Shown here piece by piece: positions 59,192 through 64,000 of a DNA stretch of 64,000 nt. The notes beneath the pieces were generated by a model. That model was not told where the DNA came from and did not search any database. It worked only from the letters and a program-made list of their open reading frames with translations. The stretch is from Actinomycetes bacterium (GTDB lineage Bacteria; Actinomycetota; Actinomycetes; S36-B12). The stretch's first letter is position 1. Each line of letters starts with the position of its first letter. The position numbers were made by a program, and so were the translations under genes. Where the stretch lies: NCBI GenBank assembly GCA_024639145.1, contig JAHEIZ010000002.1, positions 1 to 64,000 on the forward strand. Reading direction: 5' to 3'.

Positions 59192-60726
59192 GCACCCAGA
59201 ACATGACCAATGGCGAGGTCGACGTCTACCTCGATTACGACGAAGCGATCAGCGGCTATGACCCGGTGATCGGTCTCGAGACTCACGTCGAGCTCGGCAC
59301 CCACTCGAAGATGTGGTGCGGCTGCTCCACGAACTTCGGTGCCGACTCCAACACTCAGGTCTGCCCCGTGTGCCTCGGACTGCCCGGCTCGATGCCCGTC
59401 GTCAATCGCGCAGCGGTCGAGTCGACCATTCGTATTGGCCTCGCACTGAACTGCACCATCGCCGAGTGGTGCCGCTTCGCGCGCAAGAACTACTTCTACC
59501 CCGATATGCCCAAGGACTACCAGATCAGCCAATACGACGAACCACTGTGCTTCGACGGCTATCTCGATGTCACGGTCGAGACGCCTGATGGTCCGCAGGT
59601 CGTGCGCGTCGAGATCGAGCGCGTGCACATGGAGGAAGACACGGGAAAGCTGACGCATGCCGGCGGTGCCACCGGTCGCATCCACGGCGCTGACTACTCG
59701 CTCGTCGATTACAACCGTGCAGGTATCCCGCTCATCGAAATCGTGACCAAGCCTGTTACCGGTACCGGTCGTCTGGCACCTGAGGTAGCACGCGCATACG
59801 TCACTGAACTGCGCAATGTCATCATCGCTCTCGGAGTCTCCGACGCGCGCATGGAGGAAGGCTCGATGCGCTGCGACGTCAACCTCTCGATCGCCGTTCC
59901 CGGCGCGGAGTGGGGCACGCGGTCCGAGACCAAGAACGTCAACTCCCTGCGCTCGGTCGAGCGCGCCGTGCGCAGTGAGATCGAGCGGCAGGCCTCCGTG
60001 CTTAACAGCGGCGGCCGCGTGATCCAGGAGACGCGTCACTTCCATGAAGACACGGGTCGCTCGACGAGCGGTCGCTCGAAGGAGCAGGCCGAGGATTACC
60101 GCTATTTCCCCGAGCCCGATCTCGTGCCGGTCGCTCCAAGTCGTGAGTGGGTCGACGAGCTTCGTGCCACGATGCCCGAGATGCCCGCGGTCAAGCGTGC
60201 TCGTTTGCAGGCGGAGTGGAATATCAACGAATTCGAGTTGCAGTCCCTGGCGAATGCCGGAGCCATCGAGCTCGTCGAGGCCACCATCGCCGCCGGGGTC
60301 GACGCTGCTGCTGCACGCAAGTGGTGGACAGGTGAATTGCTCCGCGTGGCCAATGACACCGGTGTCGACCTCGACTCCCTGAGCGTGACTCCTGCCGATA
60401 TCAAGCAGGTCGAGGCATTGATCGCATCGGGCAGCCTCAACGACAAGCTCGCGCGCCAGGTCTTCGACGGCCTGATCAACGGTGAGGGCACGGTCGATGA
60501 TGTCGTGGCCAAGCGCGGGCTCGCAGTTGTCAGCGATGACGGCGCCTTGCTCGCCGCGATCGACGAAGCGCTTGCTGCGGCTCCGGATGTTGCCGAGAAG
60601 ATCATGAGCGGCAAGATCCAGGCCGCCGGTGCGATCGTGGGCGCTGTCATGAAGAGCACCAAGGGCCAGGCTGACGCCGCCAAGGTGCGCGCACTTCTTC
60701 TCGAACGCCTGGGCGTCTCTGAGTAG
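59188..60726 (+). CDS. gatB: Asp/Glu-tRNA amidotransferase subunit B
   Basis: Kinase/transamidase subunit that activates Glu-tRNA(Gln) and receives ammonia. It has 512 residues: [24 protein letters not shown] at the start (zinc-site Cys), [46 protein letters not shown], the helical domain and the C-terminal YqeY domain (about 365-512) that grips tRNA. ATG 59188 in the ATGA junction, with GAGGAGG upstream, is chosen over an earlier in-frame GTG. Confidence 0.96.
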   Translation: MSTQNMTNGEVDVYLDYDEAISGYDPVIGLETHVELGTHSKMWCGCSTNFGADSNTQVCPVCLGLPGSMPVVNRAAVESTIRIGLALNCTIAEWCRFARKNYFYPDMPKDYQISQYDEPLCFDGYLDVTVETPDGPQVVRVEIERVHMEEDTGKLTHAGGATGRIHGADYSLVDYNRAGIPLIEIVTKPVTGTGRLAPEVARAYVTELRNVIIALGVSDARMEEGSMRCDVNLSIAVPGAEWGTRSETKNVNSLRSVERAVRSEIERQASVLNSGGRVIQETRHFHEDTGRSTSGRSKEQAEDYRYFPEPDLVPVAPSREWVDELRATMPEMPAVKRARLQAEWNINEFELQSLANAGAIELVEATIAAGVDAAAARKWWTGELLRVANDTGVDLDSLSVTPADIKQVEALIASGSLNDKLARQVFDGLINGEGTVDDVVAKRGLAVVSDDGALLAAIDEALAAAPDVAEKIMSGKIQAAGAIVGAVMKSTKGQADAAKVRALLLERLGVSE

Positions 60727-60743
60727 CTGAGGCAGGTCACGGC

Positions 60744-61634
60744 ATGGAGAAAGTCGCGCTGATCCCTGAGATCGTCGGAACTCCTGGCCCCGGGGTCGTT
60801 CTCTATGGAGAGGATCACGAGCTCACGGAGGACCAGCTTCAGGCCTGCGGCTTCTTCGTTCCGCATTACATGGGTCCGCGGCCCAATCTGCACCTGATGG
60901 CGCAAATGCCGAATCTCGAGATCTGCCAGCTCTTGACCGCAGGGTTCGAGCACGCGATGACGTACCTGCCCCAAGGGGCGACCCTCTGCAATGCCAAGGG
61001 CGTGCACGATGCGAGTACCTCGGAACTCGCGATCGGCCTCATTCTCGCGAGCCTGCGCGGGATCGACGATGCGGCTCGCGACATGACCTCAGGTACCTGG
61101 AGCCATCGCCCGCACCCATCCCTGGCGGATCGTCGGGTTCTCGTGATCGGAACCGGGGGAGTAGGCAGGGCGATTCATGATCGACTCCTGCCCTTCGAGG
61201 TGGCCATTCGGATGATGGCGCGCACCTCGCGCGATGGCATCGCCACGCCTGAACAGCTTCCCGTTCTCCTGCCGCAGTGCGACATCGTGGTGATCGCCGT
61301 GCCACTGAATGACTCGACCCTTCACCTTGTCGACTCGGCATTTCTCTCGCAGATGCGTGATGGAGCGTTGCTCGTCAACGTCTCTCGTGGCGCAGTGGCT
61401 GATACTGAGGCGATGCTCGCCGAGGCAGGGCGGCTTCGCTTTGCTCTCGATGTCACCGATCCCGAGCCGCTGCCGCCGGATCACCCCCTGTGGTCGTTAC
61501 CTGGCGTTCTGATCACCCCTCACCTGGGCGGCAACACGACCGCGTTCATCCCTCGGGCAACCCGGCTGGTGTCGGAGCAGGTGGCCAGGTGGCAGGCCAG
61601 TGCCGAGATTGGCTGCGTCGTCCACGAGGGCTAG
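60744..61634 (+). CDS. D-isomer-specific 2-hydroxyacid dehydrogenase family protein
   Basis: 296 residues: an N-terminal substrate domain and an inserted Rossmann NAD domain (VLVIGTGGVGRAIHDRL, about residues 130-150). Catalytic residues are Arg in NVSRGAVAD, Glu in DPEPLPPDHP and His in ITPHLGGNT. This is slightly shorter than typical members (about 315-330). The exact substrate (glyoxylate, hydroxypyruvate, a 2-keto acid) cannot be told. Site GAGGCAGG, ATG 60744 17 nt after gatB, so it may be read with the gat operon; a related gene follows gatB in several Actinobacteria. Confidence 0.88.
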   Translation: MEKVALIPEIVGTPGPGVVLYGEDHELTEDQLQACGFFVPHYMGPRPNLHLMAQMPNLEICQLLTAGFEHAMTYLPQGATLCNAKGVHDASTSELAIGLILASLRGIDDAARDMTSGTWSHRPHPSLADRRVLVIGTGGVGRAIHDRLLPFEVAIRMMARTSRDGIATPEQLPVLLPQCDIVVIAVPLNDSTLHLVDSAFLSQMRDGALLVNVSRGAVADTEAMLAEAGRLRFALDVTDPEPLPPDHPLWSLPGVLITPHLGGNTTAFIPRATRLVSEQVARWQASAEIGCVVHEG

Positions 61635-61656
61635 GGCGTCTGTCCCGACCCCCGCG

Positions 61657-61662
61657 TAGGCT
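61657..61662 (+). promoter_or_regulatory. -10 element of ilvD
   Basis: TAGGCT 32 nt before ATG 61695, giving a leader of about 26 nt with AGAGGT as ribosome site. Confidence 0.4.
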
Positions 61663-61694
61663 TGCCCTGTCAGCCCCCGAATAGAGGTCACCCC

Positions 61695-63542
61695 ATGCCG
61701 ATGTATCGCTCCCGCACCTCCACCCATGGCCGCAACATGGCCGGCGCCCGTGCGCTGTGGCGCGCAACCGGCATGAAGGACGGCGACTTCGGCAAGCCGA
61801 TCATCGCGGTCGTGAACTCCTTCACTCAGTTCGTACCCGGCCACGTGCACCTGAAGGATCTCGGCCAGCTCGTCGCCCGTGAGATCGAGGAAGCCGGCGG
61901 CGTGGCCAAGGAGTTCAACACGATCGCGGTTGACGACGGCATCGCCATGGGTCACGGCGGCATGCTCTACTCGCTGCCGAGCCGCGATCTCATCGCCGAC
62001 TCCGTCGAGTACATGGTGAATGCGCACACTGCCGATGCCATGGTCTGTATCTCCAACTGCGACAAGATCACGCCCGGCATGCTGATGGCTGCGATGCGCC
62101 TGAACATCCCGACCGTCTTCGTCTCCGGCGGTCCGATGGAGGCCGGCAAGGTACAGTGGCATGGATCTGAGCGTGCGGTTGACCTCGTCGATGCCATGGT
62201 CGAAGCCGCTGACTCCAAGAATTCCGATGCTGACGTGGCGGCCATGGAGCGATCGGCGTGCCCGACCTGCGGTTCGTGCTCGGGCATGTTCACTGCGAAC
62301 TCGATGAACTGCCTGACCGAGGCACTCGGTCTCTCACTTCCGGGTAACGGCTCTGTGCTCGCCACTCATGCCGATCGCCGCGAGTTGTTCCTGAACGCCG
62401 GCCGGCTCATCGTCGAGATCGCGAAGAAGTACTACGAGAACGACGATGCCTCGGTTCTCCCGCGTTCGATCGCGTCCTTCGATGCCTTCGAGAATGCGGT
62501 TGCTCTCGATATTGCCATGGGTGGCTCGACCAACACGGTGCTGCATCTCCTCGCTGCCGCGCAGGAGGCGAAGGTCGAGTTCACGATGGCCGATATCGAT
62601 CGCCTGTCGCACCAGATCCCGCATCTGTGCAAGGTGGCTCCGTCGATCCAGACCGTGCACATGGAAGATGTTCATCGCGCCGGTGGCGTGATGCGCATCC
62701 TCGGCGAGCTCGATCGCGCCGGAAAGCTGCACACGCAGTTGCCCACGGTTCATTCGCCTTCCATGGCCGAGGCGCTGAAGAACTGGGATATCGCCCAGAC
62801 CTCGAACCAGAAGGTCATCGACTTCTACCGCGCGGCACCCGGCGGCATCCCCACCCAGGTGGCCTTCTCTCAGGATCGTCGCTACGACTCGGTCGATACC
62901 GATGCGAGTGAGGGCGTGATTCGCGATCTCGAGCATGCCTTCTCGCAGGACGGCGGCCTGGCGGTGCTCTACGGCAACCTCGCGGAAGACGGCTGCATCG
63001 TGAAGACCGCAGGCGTGGCCACCGAGTTGCTGACCTTCAGCGGCCCGGCTCGCGTCTTCCAGTCTCAGGACGAAGCAGTCGAGGGGATTCTCAACGACCG
63101 AGTCAAGGAAGGCGACTGCGTCGTCATCCGCTACGAAGGACCGCGCGGTGGCCCCGGCATGCAGGAGATGCTCTACCCGACTTCCTACATCAAGGCCAAG
63201 GGCCTGGGCAAGGCCTGCGCTCTCGTCACCGACGGTCGCTTCTCCGGCGGCACCTCCGGGCTGTCGATCGGCCACGTCTCCCCGGAAGCCGCGTCGGGCG
63301 GCACCATCGCACTCGTGGAGGAGGGCGACACCATCGTCATCGATATCCCGGCGCGCTCCATCCGGGTCGACATCCCCGATGCCGTGCTGGCCCGTCGCCG
63401 GGCGGCCATGGAGGCCCTGGGCAAGCAGGCTTACACCCCGATCGGCCGCGATCGCCAGGTGTCCGATGCCCTCAAGGCCTATGCCGCCATGGTGACCTCG
63501 GCCGATACCGGTGCCGTGCGCGACGTCTCCCGCCTGGGCTAG
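61695..63542 (+). CDS. ilvD: dihydroxy-acid dehydratase
   Basis: Fe-S enzyme for the fourth step of valine, leucine and isoleucine synthesis. It has 615 residues, the long E. coli-like class (616), whereas mycobacterial IlvD is near 575. Cluster Cys motifs: [10 protein letters not shown] and [27 protein letters not shown] and [10 protein letters not shown] are also conserved. ATG 61695 starts the conserved [14 protein letters not shown]. The hairpin 63560-63590 ends the gene; ilvB and its attenuator follow, so the branched-chain genes are neighbours but separately controlled. Confidence 0.95.
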   Translation: MPMYRSRTSTHGRNMAGARALWRATGMKDGDFGKPIIAVVNSFTQFVPGHVHLKDLGQLVAREIEEAGGVAKEFNTIAVDDGIAMGHGGMLYSLPSRDLIADSVEYMVNAHTADAMVCISNCDKITPGMLMAAMRLNIPTVFVSGGPMEAGKVQWHGSERAVDLVDAMVEAADSKNSDADVAAMERSACPTCGSCSGMFTANSMNCLTEALGLSLPGNGSVLATHADRRELFLNAGRLIVEIAKKYYENDDASVLPRSIASFDAFENAVALDIAMGGSTNTVLHLLAAAQEAKVEFTMADIDRLSHQIPHLCKVAPSIQTVHMEDVHRAGGVMRILGELDRAGKLHTQLPTVHSPSMAEALKNWDIAQTSNQKVIDFYRAAPGGIPTQVAFSQDRRYDSVDTDASEGVIRDLEHAFSQDGGLAVLYGNLAEDGCIVKTAGVATELLTFSGPARVFQSQDEAVEGILNDRVKEGDCVVIRYEGPRGGPGMQEMLYPTSYIKAKGLGKACALVTDGRFSGGTSGLSIGHVSPEAASGGTIALVEEGDTIVIDIPARSIRVDIPDAVLARRRAAMEALGKQAYTPIGRDRQVSDALKAYAAMVTSADTGAVRDVSRLG

Positions 63543-63559
63543 CGCCCTCCATCCCCTGA

Positions 63560-63590
63560 ATTGGCCCTCGGCACCCTGCCGGGGGCCAAT
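63560..63590 (+). terminator. hairpin after ilvD
   Basis: ATTGGCCC (63560-63567) pairs with GGGCCAAT (63583-63590), with inner CGGCA/TGCCG pairing, 18 nt after the ilvD stop. No U-tract. Confidence 0.7.
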
Positions 63591-63619
63591 GTCGTGTCCT
63601 GGCTCACGCCAATTAGGGG

Positions 63620-63648
63620 GTGACAGGAGTGATCGGGCTGGGTAAGGT
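63620..63648 (+). promoter_or_regulatory. promoter of the ilvB leader
   Basis: GTGACA (63620-63625), 17-nt spacer, TAAGGT (63643-63648), 7 nt, GTG 63656. Predicts that the mRNA begins at the leader peptide start codon. Confidence 0.65.
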
Positions 63649-63655
63649 TTGTCTC

Positions 63656-63694
63656 GTGGCAAAGCTTGTAGTAGTTACCGAGCGCGTGGGCTGA
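63656..63694 (+). CDS. ilvB leader peptide with three consecutive valines
   Basis: 12-residue open frame MAKLVVVTERVG followed by TGA. It has one Leu and four Val codons, three of them in a row (63668-63676). A stalled ribosome there would cover the left arm of the following hairpin. Actinobacterial ilvB operons, for example that of Corynebacterium glutamicum, are known to use such branched-chain amino acid leaders, so this is a predicted attenuator peptide. Promoter spacing suggests it is translated leaderless. Confidence 0.8.
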   Translation: MAKLVVVTERVG

Positions 63695-63748
63695 TACGCA
63701 TACACCCCACGCGCGCCCTCCGTTACCCAGCCGGGTCGGGGGGTTTTT
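63682..63748 (+). terminator. ilvB attenuator: two hairpins and a U-tract
   Basis: Hairpin 1: GCGCGTGGG (63682-63690) with CCCACGCGC (63706-63714), 9 bp, overlapping the leader peptide end. Hairpin 2 (terminator): CCCTCC (63716-63721) with GGGGGG (63738-63743) plus inner ACCC/GGGT (63725-63728 / 63733-63736), directly followed by TTTTT (63744-63748). The competing antiterminator pairing is not clear to me. Confidence 0.8.
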
Positions 63749-63779
63749 CATTGAGTAGGCACGGCAGAAGAAGGAACTG

Positions 63780-64000
63780 ATGAGCGAGCAGATCACCGGG
63801 GCGCAGAGCCTGGTGCACTCCCTGGAGTCGGCAGGGGTGACCGACATCTTCGGCATTCCGGGCGGGGCAATCCTGCCCCTCTACGACCCCCTCATGGATT
63901 CGAGCCAGATTCGGCACATCCTCGTACGCCATGAGCAAGGTGCGGGGCATGCGGCCGAGGGCTATGCGTACACCAGCGGCAAGGTCGGCGTCTGCATGGC
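63780..64000 (+). CDS. ilvB: acetolactate synthase large subunit (partial, runs off the window)
   Basis: The first 73 codons are present; the gene continues past 64000. It opens [20 protein letters not shown], then [18 protein letters not shown] and [14 protein letters not shown], with the ThDP-activating Glu in [12 protein letters not shown]. It is the catalytic subunit for the first common step of valine, leucine and isoleucine synthesis. Site AGAAGGA before ATG 63780. It is 31 nt downstream of the attenuator U-tract. Confidence 0.95.
   Translation, partial: MSEQITGAQSLVHSLESAGVTDIFGIPGGAILPLYDPLMDSSQIRHILVRHEQGAGHAAEGYAYTSGKVGVCM

Overview
The window is a gene-dense stretch of an actinobacterial chromosome, GC-rich (about 60-65% by eye) with strong G/C third-position bias and frequent GTG starts. 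From argS to glgE the gene order (argS-lysA-hom-thrC-thrB-rho-rpmE-prfA-prmC-tsaC-wecA-atp operon-pduO-murA-nucS-mce-thioredoxin-fold protein-glgB-glgE) matches, from memory, the Mycobacterium tuberculosis block Rv1292-Rv1327c, so the backbone is ancestral to Actinomycetia. NucS, an Asp-type MurA, an Asn/Arg-rich Rho, GlgE and crotonyl-CoA carboxylase/reductase all fit this phylum. I cannot name the genus.

Layout: 1-1307 holds a tRNA-Arg(CCG) and a YihY-type membrane protein. 1381-8716 makes arginyl-tRNA and the aspartate-family amino acids lysine and threonine, interrupted by an aquaporin. 8879-16322 covers termination, translation (Rho, L31, RF1 and its methylase, t6A synthesis, SHMT) and a polyprenyl-phosphate sugar transferase. 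16332-24170 is the complete F1Fo ATP synthase operon with two assembly-type proteins. 24237-36264 joins cobalamin adenosyltransferase, MurA and NucS with ethylmalonyl-CoA pathway genes: Ecm, a doubled 3-hydroxyacyl-CoA dehydrogenase, Ccr, methylmalonyl/ethylmalonyl-CoA epimerase and MeaB. 36303-39907 is an Rrf2-type regulator divergent from an SsuABC-type transporter. 40863-49153 is an alpha-glucan cluster (GlgB, GlgE, MalQ, GlgX). 49244-51930 is a crotonase with EtfBA. 51955-60726 runs cysteine desulfurase, MnmA, a MetE-core protein, LigA and GatCAB. 60744-64000 ends with a 2-hydroxyacid dehydrogenase, IlvD, an ilvB attenuator and the start of IlvB.

Two regulatory themes stand out. First, at least thirteen start codons are preceded by TANNNT with 6-8 bases between hexamer and start, which predicts leaderless transcripts; here this often decides the start codon. 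Second, two amino-acid leader peptides can be read. One (63656-63694) carries three consecutive Val codons ahead of ilvB and is followed by an intrinsic terminator. The other (36908-37018, 36 codons, Cys as next-to-last residue) lies ahead of the SsuABC-type operon, has a well-spaced promoter overlapped by an inverted repeat, and is followed by a C-rich, G-poor segment that looks like a Rho loading site. This second leader is the most promising candidate for an undescribed control system in the window.
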